Origin: Gongronella butleri
Taxonomy: Eukaryota; Mucoromycota; Mucoromycetes; Mucorales; Cunninghamellaceae
DNA: 64,000 nucleotides
Assembly: GCA_025201375.1 (NCBI GenBank)
Contig: JAIWZP010000007.1
Span: 248,001 to 312,000, forward strand
Direction: 5' to 3'
Part shown: piece after piece, positions 31,670 to 43,606 of the stretch
Layout: each line of letters begins with the position of its first letter
Numbering within the stretch: the stretch's first letter is position 1
Translations under genes and position numbers: made by a program
The notes under the pieces: model-generated
Database searches by the model: none
The model's input: only the letters and a program-made list of their open reading frames with translations
Told to the model about the DNA's origin: nothing

Positions 31670-32759
31670 GGCGTAAAAATAAGGCAGTGTAAGGTGAAAG
31701 AAGAGGAAAAAAGCTCCCCCGCGGCATCGTTTAAATAATTTTGCATTGCGAACTTAATCTACGGGGACACGACGGTGGAATCAATATAGCAATAATGTCA
31801 GTGTCACCCTATGCTCATTGTACTTGAACGTGTCGTGTCCTCTTTACAATGATAGGAACAAGAATTAAATGTTCCTCAACGTGAAGTAAAAAAACGAACC
31901 TCATTTGCTCATTTTTACTATAGGGCTAGTCCATTTTTGGACAAAAAAAAATAAGGTCGCACGAAACGCCAGTGAATTTGCGCGCGCATTGTACAAATCA
32001 GACTGAGCACGCACAAGGTCGGAGTGCGGAGCCTGCAAAGTAGTGGTGCTTGCAGAGTTGTGCTGTGATGAATACCAGCTTCGAAAGTGCAAAATTGGGA
32101 CGGCATTGGACGAACAAAAGAAAAAATAAATCGGGTTTGCTCTTGGCCTTGTCGCCAAAGCGGAGCCCAAATTGGGTCCAGCCGTGTCAACCGAGATCCG
32201 GGCTTTGTCAATGCATGGCACGTGTTCATCAACGGACGAAGCGTTTCAATTCAATTCTGTGCTCCAGATCTGATAACTTTTTGTCATTCTTGTGGCGCCT
32301 GTGGATGGCTCAAAATCGCGATTTTTTTTTAAAAAAAAAAAAAAACTCAATTCTCAGGTGCAAACTGTCTGGAATCTGCACAAGCATCAAGTCTTTTTTT
32401 TTTTTGTAATTTTTCGTGGTCAGCGGTGAGCCAGGATAGCCAGCGTCAATTTTGTTCAATCGCGGCTTGCGCGGCAATGTTTAAGAAATTCAAAGACTAA
32501 TGCCAAACACGCGCATTTGATAGGCGTCGCGCGTAACAGACGCGTCCAGTTTCGGTGAGTGCATTTCCAATACGCGTCAGATCTAGTACGCGCCTTTGGA
32601 CGTTCATTCTCTGCCTGTCTGTCAAAAAAAAAAAAAAAAACGCGCTGTTGATGGTACGCGATGCGCGTCAGTTTTAAATGATCGTCAACCAGAAACCCAA
32701 ATCATCTTGGCTCTCAAGAATTTATTAGTGTTGCATGGTCGTGCTATTCAATTGTACTG
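31670..32759. other. Gene-free region with repeat fragments
   Basis: No protein frame can be supported. The left part carries a TATA-like tttaaata near 31726 for the phosphoesterase gene, and inverted words GGACACGAC / GTCGTGTCC at about 31766 and 31830. A dispersed-repeat fragment lies at 31955-32040. At 32490-32670 ACGCG words recur (acgcgcat, acgcgtcc, acgcgtcag, gatgcgcgtcag), like the 1.9-2.4 kb repeats. Confidence 0.5.
31955..32040 (-). repeat. Dispersed repeat, inverted partial copy
   Basis: On the minus strand this reads cttgtgcgtgctcagtctga and on, matching the ctttgcgcgtgctcaatctg segment of the copy at 43415-43595 with a few changes. It is partial and diverged. Confidence 0.45.
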
Positions 32760-35700
32760 TCATGACGAAATTCGTTGTCTTTTGGCAGAAGCTCGAGTGA
32801 TATGGCTAGGACTGTTTGTCGCGTTTGTTCCAGACTTGGAGTCATCACTTGAGTTGAGTTCTTGCATCTCAATCTATCATTTGAAAGATGTTGGTAATTA
32901 ATAAAATTGAAAATTTTTCGATTTTTTTCTTTTTTACCTCGCGCGTTGCATTCGCCGTACGTTTGTCCATTGATTCTGTGATGAAACACTGGAGCTTGGC
33001 CAATTCATTTCGCAGCTTATACTCTCGAACACCTTTGGGGTTCAGCCACGCAAGTAATTGCTGAATCTAGTGTATAACAAAAAGAAAAACATGAATTCCG
33101 TGTATTTTCACACCAAAAACTAGTACCTCTTCGGGGTCGGAATAGTAATACCACCATTCTGAGGGCACCTGGCGATGGAAACGCTGGTAAAGCACAGGAT
33201 TCGCTTTGCATTGTCGATGACTATTAGCCTGCAATGCTTTCATTTCGTCCAATTCATTCTGCAATGATTCCATGCGGCCAGCAAGCCAATCGCGTTCTTC
33301 CAAGAAACCTTGTTCTTTCATGAGCTCCAAAATAAAAAGACGACCACCCCCGCGGCCCCAGGGGGGAGTATTCGCCGGGTCTTCATGCTGAAACATATCG
33401 TCTCGGTGCAGCATCTCCATGATATCATTGTCTGAGGGCGATTGAACATACAAACGACCGGATCCGTGGTGATCTGGGGTACCAATGTTGTCAAGGAAGT
33501 AGTACCGATTGTAAAAACGATCTCTGCCCAGGGGACGTATGCGCAATGTCGAATATTGGCGCATTGTGCGCTCGAGCTGCTCTTCTTTTTGCTTGAACAA
33601 TTTTTCGTCATCTTCCAGGCGTTGCCAGGCATCTTGAGGCATCTCTTCTTCTTTGACGATGACTTCACTGTCTTCCTTCTTGGGCTCATCGATCTTTGCG
33701 TCTTTTTTGGGCTGCTTTACTTTGCTTTTGCTTGAAGATTGTGGTTCATCCTTTTCCAGCTGGGGTCGCCGGCGCGTGCTCCTGCGAAGCGATGTGTATG
33801 TACTAATTCAAAACGGTCGTAAGTACAAATATGGCTGCAAAATGATAGACTTACGATTCTTCATCAGAGTCGTCGGATTCGTCAGTGCCATTTTGATCCG
33901 ACGAGGCGTCATCGTTGGCTTCGTTTGCCTCGTTTGCATCATTTGCCTCGCTTCGAGCTGCATCTTGAATCGAATCGGTTTGATTTTCTTCCCCAAGTTG
34001 CTTCTGATCGTTCGTCGTGTCCTTGTCCAGTGTCGACTTTCGCAGCGCCCTATGCGTCACTGTGAGCCATTGGTCAGTAAAGTAGCTTGGAAACTTACAG
34101 TGTCTTGGATTCTCTGTTTAATTCCACGCGCTGACGTCGTAGTTCAGTCATTGTTTCTTGGCATTCATCCATGTAAGACCTGTAAAAGCATAGAACATGA
34201 GTCAACAAAAAAAAAATCATGCTTCCAGTTTAACGTACTTGATTGTTTGCGACTCGTTGACCACTCCGATGATAAATGATAGCAATGCGAGTCTCTTTCC
34301 AATATCTAGCGTGGCAAATTGCTTGTCGCGATCGGCAATGGTGCTTTGATACTTTGGAACAAGATGGGAGACATATTCTTCCAGTGAATCCAAGACATCC
34401 GGGAAAGCAACTTCGTTGAGGCAGCCGATCAATGCCAAAATCCAATTGCGTTTGTCGTAGCGAATTTCTCTGTCATCCCAGTTACGGCATAGTCGCAATT
34501 GCTCCTTGTGGCGCCAGCCGATACTTTGATCGTGATTGCCATTTGTCTCGTCTCGATTGCGAGCATCAGATTCACAATTGTCACCAGGAGATTGATCTTG
34601 ATCTTCAACATCGTCGTCATCTGACATCATGTTGTGCTCTTCCAGATAATCTTCCAGGCGTTCGCCACTGATCATGTCACTGGGTGTGCCTTTCATGCGT
34701 TCCTTTATCACGACATTCAGCAAAGCCACAAATGCGTTGATGACCAGCAGCAGAGGATTCGACGGGCTGGATGCGGAGATATTGTCGTCGTCGCGAGGCT
34801 CGTAAATCATTACTTGCTCGAATTCGTCCACGGTCATCGTACGCAGTCGTAATGGCTTGGCAAAGACGGTGAGGAACGACCAACACATCAGCAAGGATTC
34901 GAATTGTTGTTCATTGAGAGCCGATTGTGATGCGCGCGTGTGGGGCTTGGGCCGAGCACCACGTCCGCCACAAGGATAAGGAATAAGCAATGGCTCTGCG
35001 GGGGCGGCCCCACCGTTTGCCACGTTGGGCGTCATGTCGATGAGGGTCCAGTAATTGTTCGGATCCTTGCGATAGATTGGCAAATCAAGATCTTCAATTG
35101 GGTATTTAACAGCAGCTTGTTTTCTTCGTTCCTCGCGAATCTTCTCCCTTTCCAGGCGCTGGAGTTCTTTGAGGCGCTGGTTTTCTTCACGACGATTTTG
35201 ACGCTCTGCTTCGCGTTGAGCCAAATTGTCAACACTTTGAGACGTCGCCCATGTATCAGGTAACATGGCGTTGTTTACTGGGTAGCCAGAATCCACGTAA
35301 AGTTGCTGTCGTTTCGACATCATTGCCTGGTATGCTGCTTCCTGACGATCTTGCAAATGAGCAGGCAACTCCATGGAAATGTCATAATGTTGAGCCACAT
35401 ATTCCTATGTAAAATGAAAGTGATCAATGGAGTGTGAGGGACAAAACAAAGCTTTCTTTACCTTCAACAACCAAGGGGCGCCAATGTATGCGTCTTTTGT
35501 CGCACACTCACGGACGAATTGTTGCAATCGCACAGGAGTGAACCAAACAGGATCGCGTCGCAGCTCATCTGCGTCAATAATGCGAACACTTTTCTCCAAT
35601 GGCATGCCAAAATGATCGACAAGTTGTACACGGTACTCTAGCCGATGATCAATTTGATTTGAAGGCTCGGGATCAGGTTCGGGGTGCAAAAACGCGTCTG

Positions 35701-36427
35701 GGAATCGCAATCGGCCGTTGGCTTGACGCGGCACGGAATTTGATTGAGGCATAGCAAGGTGGACACTCGAATACACGTAATTGGGATTAGGGATCACGTC
35801 CAGAATCTCGCCATAATAACTAAATACAACAAAAATCAGTAAAAAAAATAATTCAGCAGAGAATTGCAGTCTTACACATGACCCCCGAGGATGCAATGGA
35901 CAATCTCGCCAGTTGCGTAATTGAATTGATAGCGCTGATACAGATCTTGTGCCAATTCTTCCAGGGACATCGTTTCTAAAAGAGTAAAAACAAGCATCAG
36001 CTTCTCAATTCCCTATTTTCTTCTGAATCGTACGGAATTGCAAGTGTGACAAAAGACGTTTCCTAAGAACAGGGCAGAATCTATACTCCACTCGGTTCTT
36101 CTCGGCTTGTTCGCTCTCCACGGCTTGCGAATAGGTCAATTGCTGTCGCCCGGTCATTTCACATTCCCAAATAGGACGCTGATATAGCATCCACTTCTTA
36201 ATATAAGATCTATAGTCAAAAAAATATACAAAATAGAAGGTCAAGGATAAAAAAAAGTTTGCAGTCGTTGTTGGTTTAAGATCAAAAGCGAACAAATCAA
36301 AAGGATACTCGTATGTTGTGAAGATTTCCTTGGTGCATTCCATGAAGTACACTTGACGCAAGCGGCGCTTCTTATCCAGGCGTAGCGGGGGCGCTAGTGA
36401 CACGCGTCTCTTGTTTAACAAAGGCAT
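32760..36427 (-). CDS. ITC1: ITC1/ACF1-like ISWI-complex subunit (WAC, DDT, WHIM domains)
   Basis: Accessory subunit of ISWI chromatin remodellers, which binds extranucleosomal DNA and guides nucleosome spacing. Exons in transcript order: 36427-36309, 36209-36034, 35975-35876, 35819-35462, 35404-34239, 34179-34099, 34049-33855, 33781-33127, 33066-32938, 32873-32760; about 1030 aa. The N-terminal WAC domain includes VYFMECTKEIFTTYE and WECEMTGRQQLTYSQA. A long RE-rich coiled coil follows (REAERQNRREENQRLK). The DDT domain has LLMCWSFLTVFAKPLRL. Acidic D/E/N-rich linkers come next, then a WHIM motif PLGRDRFYNRYYFLDN and WWYYYSDPEE. Size and order fit yeast Itc1; bromodomain and PHD finger of animal ACF1 are absent. 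Confidence 0.87.
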
Positions 36428-37264
36428 ATCGCAATCCCAAGCGACAACAGCAACTGTTTAGTGTTATTTGATGTTCGATTCTTAGGGGCAAACCGAGACG
36501 TTGTGCCAACGTTTACAATTAAAAAAAAAAAAAAAGAAAAAAGCAAAAAGGTAAAAGAAAGACAGCAAAAATCTTGGAATTGTGACTCCGCCGCCAGTAT
36601 ATGTGCAGTTTGCGCTGGTTGCATTTTCTCCACTGGCAGTCGACATTGTTCTTTTTATTGCATTTCATGCAAAATGTTGTCAATCTTCGACATTTGACGA
36701 GTGAAAGGAATGCTTGGCTCCAATCGCTGGATTGTTGAATCAAAATCGATTTGAGGATGTTGTGAGACTCCACTCAACGCTCAAAGTGGTGTAAAATAGG
36801 CATCAAAGCAAAAAAAGCGGCCCCTTTCCAACTCGATTTCAAGGAAAATCGTCTGTCAAATCACGGTCAGGACAAGCAAAGCATCACATTACAAATGCAA
36901 TCGAGACCATTTGGACGATGCGCAATCCCTGGAACAAAACAAGCTGCCACGTGAATGGATCTTGAAAGCCAACAATCAACATTTTTTTTGGAAATGATGA
37001 CATTTGTGGCACTCCAACCCATTTGAAATAGGATCGTACCAAGTACTCCATTTAAAAAAAAAAAAGCGCTTCCGTTGATTGATCACACAGTGTAACACGA
37101 CCAAGGAAAAGAACGTGGCGCGGTTGCTAAGCATTTTTGCGCAAGTTCAATTGAAAGACAACAAGGTTGAACGATTTTTCCATGTCAATTCAACCTCGAA
37201 TGCTAACATTTGGAGGATAGGGCTCAATGGAACCTGTTTTCGTTGCCGTTTTTGGATATTCTTG

Positions 37265-37510
37265 CTGCCTTTATTCCATGAAAATCGATCGTCTGCCCTG
37301 GAACGTCAACAAGAATACTGTAAATGAAAGTGGCGATTATTCATGCCTCATTGCAGAAGATACCGCGGATAAATTGCTTTTTTTTTTTTTTGTATCATAG
37401 ATTGCCGCTGGCCGCTCAGCAGGCCTTTTCTTGCAAAGTGGTCTGCACACAGCCTCGCCGCGCAGCAACAACAACGGTCGCGACCCGCGTGGCAGGCTCT
37501 TCCGCCGACT
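37265..37510 (+). pseudogene. DEAH-box helicase-like relic
   Basis: The piece reading SCKVVCTQPRRAATTTVATRVA resembles motif Ia of DEAH-box RNA helicases, whose consensus is TQPRRVAA followed by VAxRVA. Upstream, LPLFHENRSSALE could be a diverged form of the segment before motif I, but no GETGxGKT motif is present and the frame is broken at about 37320. No DEAH or later motifs follow. I read it as a decayed fragment. The similarity is short and may be chance. Confidence 0.3.
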
Positions 37511-37831
37511 TTTTCAGCATCCTGCTGGTTCTAAATCAGTGTTTTTCAAACCCGTTGTTCTTGCCAATAAGCATGGCAAATTATGCCTCGAGGACTGTAT
37601 GCTATCTGCCATCCTTGGAACAGTTGGCGATTTTGCGCGCTGCTTTACGCAGTCCGTCGCACCAACTCTACTAAGCCTGTTGGTGGCACTAACGGTGGCT
37701 ATCAATTTCTTCTTGTCATGTTTCTGCTGGATCACTCAATTGGTGACATTACCCAACATTTTTATTCTCACGTGTTATTTTAGATTTTGAATTTTTCTTC
37801 GCGAGCGGATATCGTTTTATGCCAGGAAAAC

Positions 37832-37839
37832 GTATATAA
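37832..37839 (+). promoter_or_regulatory. TATA box of the quinone oxidoreductase gene
   Basis: A TATATAAA-like word (gtatataaatacc) lies about 70 bp before the ATG at 37907. A start of transcription near 37865 would exclude the in-frame ATG at 37853, which supports 37907 as the start codon. Confidence 0.5.
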
Positions 37840-37906
37840 ATACCACAATGCCATGTTTGCTTGGATCAAAGTCGAACAATTTGTCCATCCTAGTCTCTGC
37901 CAAACA

Positions 37907-39166
37907 ATGAAAGCCTACGTTGTGAATCAATGGCTTAAAGGGCCTGAAGAATTGAAGATCCAAGACATTGATGTTCCTGTTCTCAAGCAAGGCGAAGTGC
38001 AAGTGCAAGTCATGGCTGCTGGACTCAACTTTTTTGACACGTTGATTGTAAGAAACAATCAAACTAGCTAGCTAATCCATCGATCACTTTCAACATGGTT
38101 GTATTTACCAAAGATATCTTGGTAGATTCAAGGTCGACATCAGACACGTCCAACTTTTCCATACATCCCAGGCCGTGAGTTGGCTGGCATCGTAATCAAA
38201 TCAACGGTGCCTGAATTCAAGCCTGGAGACCGCGTATGATACAATTAATCCATCAATCAAAGTCATAATTTAACTTTGTTGGTATTTTTTTGCTGCAGGT
38301 CTTTGGAAGTGGCGCAGGTTATGGTGAAATTGCCAACGTTGAAGATAAAAAGCTCTTCCCGCTTCCCAAGTCCTTTTCATTTGAGTTGGGAGCCGCCGCA
38401 TTCGCCAATTATTCCACTGGGTATGCTGCTCTGGTTGTGCGCGCACGCATCAAGCCCGGCGAGTATTGTTTGATTCATGCAGCGGCAGGTGGTGTTGGTA
38501 TTGCAGCCGTCCAACTTGCAAAAATTCTTGGTGCCACCGTGATCGCGACAGCTGGCTCCACAGAAAAACTCGAATTTGCCAAGAAACACGGTGCTGACTA
38601 TGTTATCAACTACGCTGATGAAGACTGGCCAAAGCAAGTTATGAAATTGACAAACGGTCATGGTGCGGATGTCGTCTTTGACCCTGTTGGATTGGTTGAA
38701 AAAAGGTAAATGATTATGCACAGCTGCAGCAAAAGCATTCATTTTTTTTTTGGTAACCTACTCATAGCACAAAGTGCATTGCGTGGGATGGACGTGTTGT
38801 TATCATTGGATTTGCCAAAGGTGCTATTGAGAAGGTTGCCATGAACCGTATTCTGGTGAAGAATATTGCACTCACTGGCATTCATTGGGGAGAGTAAGCC
38901 TCCTTACCAATTAAAATTGTTGAAGGTAGTGAATTAACATCACATTGGCAATCATCATGTACAGGTACGTCAAGAAGGATATTGAAACATATGATCTTGT
39001 CTGGAAAAATGTTCTTGATCTGTTTGAATCCGGCAAGTTGCGCCCAGTTTTGTATCACAATGTGTATTCCTTTGACGACATCCCCAAGGGCCTGGAAGCT
39101 ATCAATTCGCGAAGCTCATATGGAAAAGTTGTTGCCACTTTTAATCAAAGTCAAAGCCGAATCTAA
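37907..39166 (+). CDS. NADPH:quinone oxidoreductase-like (zeta-crystallin, MDR superfamily)
   Basis: Zinc-free medium-chain reductase that reduces quinones or enones with NADPH. Exons: 37907-38047, 38126-38233, 38299-38705, 38768-38893, 38965-39166; about 327 aa, the usual length. The N-terminal GroES-like domain has MAAGLNFFDTLI and FPYIPGRELAGIV. The Rossmann fold has the nucleotide motif AAAGGVGIAAVQLAK and the following ATAGSTEKLEFAKKHGADYVINY. No catalytic zinc ligands of alcohol dehydrogenases are seen. TATA placement supports the MKAYVV start. True substrate is unknown. Confidence 0.92.
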
Positions 39167-39835
39167 ACAATTGAGTAATTGTTGCAGGCAAATATTTTCA
39201 TTGCGTATTTTTGAGTCTTTCTTTCTATTATCAGCGATAATAAAAGACATTTAAGCACAAACCAAATTAACTACGAATTTACGATTCATTATCCCTATAT
39301 TGTCCTTAAGAACACCTTATTTTGCACAATAGTCCACTTGAGTGCATGGTGGATGGTAAAGGACGTGATGATACTATGCTAAAAGTCCCAAAAACATGCA
39401 TTGCCGTCATTTCTATGATAATGGCAAGTGGGTCCTTTTTCGTTCAGTGTTTCATATGTATTGCACGCTGCTGTAACCAGTGGCATATATATTTAGAGCA
39501 CATCAGGTCTATCCATTCTTCCATTGTGATTAAAAATGCACGAATCAAACGCTAATTTATTTGTGATACATTACCAACATAAACATTTGCACCAGAATCA
39601 AGATATTACACATTTGTCGGTCGATTGATGAGCCCATTGTGAAATTATGCGGTCAATGGATGGCGTTTTGGCGTGCAATGACGTTTTTTATTTTTTATTT
39701 TTTTGTTCGAATGGCTACAATTGGGGTGCCATCCGATATTTGCGGAGAAGGCAAGTCCCGACACGGAAAAAGAAACCTGTACGTACAGATTGTAGGTTTG
39801 TGGAGGCGGATACAGTAACAATTATTGATTTCCTT
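39167..39835. other. Convergent intergenic region
   Basis: 669 bp between two convergent gene ends. A/T-rich, with a T tract near 39690. I see no gene, RNA or repeat here; it should hold the two polyadenylation regions. Confidence 0.5.
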
Positions 39836-40292
39836 TCAAATTTTGCTCTGAAGCCACTTGTCAAACTTGTAAAATGACGCGGGCTTGACGAAATCGGTTG
39901 TAATTTCTTTCAAAGTCCGAGTACCTGGGTAACGAGGGCCTCTTAACGACAAATGCCTTAATTCCATTGATCATCTTACCTGCCAGGGCCATTGCAAGAC
40001 GGAGGTCGTAGGCCAAATTGTTTAAAACGAATTTCGCGCCTTGTGCGCCCTATGGTAGTTGTCAATCGCGTATCCTGTGCGCGCAATGCATGTATTACCT
40101 TGTACGAAAGACCCCAGACAATTGGGCGACCAATAAAGACGGCACGCGCTCCAAGCGCCAGTGCCTTGAACACATCTGTACCTCTGCGGATGCCTCCATC
40201 AACGTACACCTCTACTTTGGTGCCTTTGCAAGCATCCACTATCTCTGGCAGGACCTCCAGCTACACAAAAATTCGCATGAGTGCGTGTGCGT

Positions 40293-40374
<82 letters not shown>

Positions 40375-41261
40375 GATGATAATGGTGATGGTGGTGCAAA
40401 GATCTTACAGTTGATGGGCAGCCATCCAGCTGGCGACCGCCATGATTGGACACGATGATGGCATCCACGCCACATTCCACCGCCTTTTTCGCGTCCTCGT
40501 GCCGAAACACACCTTTTAAAATGACAGGCAGGGTGGTAATGGATTTTATCCATACAATGTCATCCCATTCGAGAGCCGCATCGATCTCGCCCGTAAAATA
40601 CGCGTCCTCCGTGCCGCGTTCTTCAAAATTGCCAAGCTTCAGATGATCAGGCAGCTTAAAATGGTTGCGCGCGTCCGCAACGCGACGACCGAGACGCGGC
40701 CGATCTACCGTAACAACCAATGCCTTGTACCCAATTTTCTCGCAGGTCTTGATGAGCTTTTCAGATGTTGCGCGGTCGCGCTCGACGTACAGTTGAAACC
40801 AAAGGAAAGGGCTGTCATTGTGCTTTTTTGCTTCATCCATAATCTCGGTCATGCTGTAGTTGCTGTAGGTTGCAGCGCAATAGCATATGTTGCTTTCAGC
40901 TGCGGCTAAATTAACGCGTGCCGTCAGTGGTGATGTCTTCGTACGCTTATTATTTTTTTTTTTTACCTTTGGCTGTAGCAAGCTCGCCATCCTCATGAGC
41001 AAGACCATGAAAGGCGGTGGGCGCAATGCCAATGGGCGTGTCAACATTGTGACCAAGAATAGTTGTGCCAATGGTCACCTCAGAAACGTCGATGAGCACC
41101 TTGGGGCGAATAAAAAGCTCATCATAGATAGCGCGATTACGCTGCATCGTAGTCTCGGCATCTGCACCGGAGCTGATGTAGCCAAATGATGCGACGGGCA
41201 TGTTTTCCTTTGCCAACGTCTCCAGATCATCCAGCGTGATAGGTACTGATTTTGAGGACAT
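39836..41261 (-). CDS. FMN-dependent 2-hydroxyacid oxidase/dehydrogenase
   Basis: Oxidises 2-hydroxy acids such as glycolate or lactate using FMN. Exons in transcript order: 41261-40967, 40905-40409, 40260-40099, 40049-39980, 39924-39836; about 370 aa, the length of glycolate oxidases. The TIM-barrel landmarks are present: [50 protein letters not shown], the active-site [10 protein letters not shown] with catalytic His and Arg, and the FMN phosphate site [11 protein letters not shown]. No cytochrome b5 domain is present, so it is not a flavocytochrome b2. The C-terminus (FDKWLQSKI) is not a standard SKL peroxisomal signal. Intron 2 contains a 79-nt homopolymer. Confidence 0.93.
40294..40372. 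repeat. 79-nt poly(T) tract inside a hydroxyacid oxidase intron
   Basis: An unbroken run of 79 T (A in the transcript) makes up more than half of the 148-nt intron 40261-40408. It is the longest homopolymer in the window. No target duplication flanks it. True length may differ from the assembly. Confidence 0.85.
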
Positions 41262-41511
41262 GCTTTCACACGAATACGAAAAATTGAAAAAAAAAGAAGA
41301 AAAGAAATAGGGGAGCGCCCCGAGCTGGCGGATTAAATGCTATTGCGCAGCATGTCACACCGAAGCGAGCGTGAGAACGGGTGAATTGCCCGATCAAAAC
41401 AGGGGAAACCTTGCAACAAGCTCGTGTTCACACGTTTCATCTGGTCCAACGCGCTCAAGAATTATGCGTTCACTGCTGTCATCTAAAAAAAAGGCGTTTT
41501 ATTTTGCAATT

Positions 41512-43093
41512 CTACTTGTACAGCTTGTTGAACTCGCGACCGATCAGCATGCGTCGAATCTCACTCGTGCCGGCGCCAATCTCATACAGCTTAGCGTCGC
41601 GCATAATGCGGCCAACGGGATATTCATTGGTGTAACCATTGCCCCCGAGGCATTGAATGGCGTCCAGAGCCACTTCTGTGGCGCGCTCGGCCGAATACAG
41701 GATGGCGCCGGCACAGTCCTTGTTGCTGATGTTGCCATTATCACAAGCGCGACCCACGGCATAAACATAAGCGCGCGATGCATTAAGTTTGGTGTACATG
41801 TCAGCCAACTTGCCTTGAATCAGCTAGAAAGAAAGAAAAAAAAATAAGCATTCGGTGATTCGCATGCCTGACAAGCTGTAGCGCTTACCTCGAATTCACC
41901 AATAGGCTGACCAAATTGCTTGCGCTCGTGTACATAGGGAACAACGACATCCAGGGCCGCTTGCATCAAGCCCAAGGGACCGCCAGAGAGCACCAATCGT
42001 TCAAGATCAAGGCCGCTCATTAGCACATAGACACCCTTGCCTTCGCCACCGAGCACATTTTCGGCAGGAATCTCACAATTCTCGAAAATCAGCTCGCAAG
42101 TGTTTGATCCGCGCATGCCAAGCTTGTCCAACTTTTGAGCGGTAGAGAAACCCTTAAAAGACTATTTCAAAACTATGAGAATCGAATCCTAAAATTGACA
42201 CGTGGATTTTTTTTTTTTTTTTTACCTTTTCGACCAAGAAAGCAGTAATACCCTTGGGGCCAGCAGAAGGATCGGTCTTTGCATACACCACAAGGACGTC
42301 CGCGTCAGGGCCATTGGTGATCCACATCTTGTTGCCATTGAGCACGTAGCGGTCGCCTTTCTTTTCCGCGCGCAGCTTCATGCTCACAACGTCTGACCCA
42401 GAACCTGGCTCGGACATGGCAAGTGCGCCAACGTGATCACCAGAAATCAGCTGTCAAAAAAAAAAAAAAAAAAAAAAATGAGCGTCGCGCAATGCAATTT
42501 TTCGTCCAATTACCTTTGGGAGGTATTTTTCTTTTTGCTCCTTGCTGCCATTGCGGACGATTTGATTGACACAGAGATTGGAATGGGCACCGTAGCTGAG
42601 GGCCACAGAGCCGCTGGCACGTGAAATTTCTTCCATCACAAACGTGTGCTCCAAGTAACCCAAGCCTAAACCACCATATTCTTGGGGCGCTGTCACACCG
42701 AGCAAGCCCATGTTGCCAAATTTCTTCCACATATCCATAGGGAATTCATTGTTCTTGTCAATGTCGCCGGCGCGAGGCGCGAGCTCCCCTTGAACAAACC
42801 CGTGCACAGCGTCACGGAGCTAAAACGAGCATGAAAATGAGCATCTTTTCATTCAATTGGTCGATGTGAAGAGCCATTGCTATCCTACCTCTTCCTGGTC
42901 AGACGTCAAATTGGCCACAGCTGAGTTGTACGTGCCACTTGACATGCAGCGCACGGGAAAACGCACGGCTTTGGTCAAGCCCTAAGGTAAATACAAAAAA
43001 GAGCCCGAGAAAATTTAACAACAGAGTTCAATACAGTGAAACAAGGGGTTTTCAGAGCACTCATACGGTTAAACGTTGCAGGTTCTTCAGCAT
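41512..43093 (-). CDS. IVD: Isovaleryl-CoA dehydrogenase, mitochondrial
   Basis: FAD enzyme of leucine breakdown that turns isovaleryl-CoA into 3-methylcrotonyl-CoA. Exons in transcript order: 43093-43067, 42981-42889, 42819-42514, 42450-42226, 42161-41889, 41823-41512; about 411 aa. The leader [18 protein letters not shown] is basic and hydroxylated, fitting mitochondrial import. Family signatures are [31 protein letters not shown] and [18 protein letters not shown]. The isovaleryl-type catalytic Glu sits in [14 protein letters not shown], while the position used by other acyl-CoA dehydrogenases is Gly/Ala in [10 protein letters not shown]. That pattern separates it from short- and medium-chain paralogues. 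Exon 1 is 27 nt. Confidence 0.95.
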
Positions 43094-43606
43094 ATTCAGG
43101 ATAGAAAAAATAAAAGGGGAGTTAAAGAAAGAAAGCGAGGAAAAAACTTGGGGCCCCTCATTTTTGAATCAAGATTTTCCCACGAGGTCTGCCTGTGGCA
43201 GCGCCCAATGAAATGACAGGTGTCGCGAACTCAAAAAAAAAAAAAAAAAAAAACCACGATTTTGCAGTGCGCTCTTTGAGGTTCCGCGGTAAAGGCTGAC
43301 GTCGAATGACGATCACGGTACGATGAGTCGGCCTGGGACGCGTGGTGCTCTTTGAAAAGGTCCAAACAGCAATGAAACTCGTCATATCAAAGACGAAGTG
43401 CATTATGTACGCCTGCGCGCCCGACACCCCAACCTGCGCGCCCTCTACCAACAATCAGCGCGGCCCACACGCACGAGCAATCCGCGCGCATCCAAAACTC
43501 ACTTTGCGCGTGCTCAATCTGATTTGCACGCATACGATTTTAATCAGCGTGCTGAAAATGGCTGTTTCGCGCAGACTTGGCCAAATCAAGCAGGCACATA
43601 CAAACA
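43094..43606. other. Intergenic region between IVD start and MED23 end
   Basis: 513 bp containing A- and T-runs (43232-43253) and the dispersed repeat copy 43415-43595. No gene is supported; it carries the IVD promoter and the MED23 3' end. Confidence 0.5.
43415..43595 (+). repeat. Dispersed GC-rich repeat, copy 2
   Basis: Relative of 2416-2590, in the same orientation. It ends about 12 bp before the MED23 stop codon (read on the other strand), so it forms most of the MED23 3' untranslated region. Confidence 0.65.

Larger units (their letters stand above)
36428..37906. other. Intergenic region between ITC1 and the oxidoreductase
   Basis: About 1.5 kb with no supportable complete gene. It contains A-rich tracts near 36525-36560 and the helicase-like relic at 37265-37510. 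The right end is the oxidoreductase promoter. Confidence 0.45.

Noticed and set aside
31763..31840. Inverted words GGACACGAC / GTCGTGTCC as a regulatory stem
   Set aside because: Only 9 bp with a spacer of more than 50 bp; likely chance, so mentioned only in the regional note.
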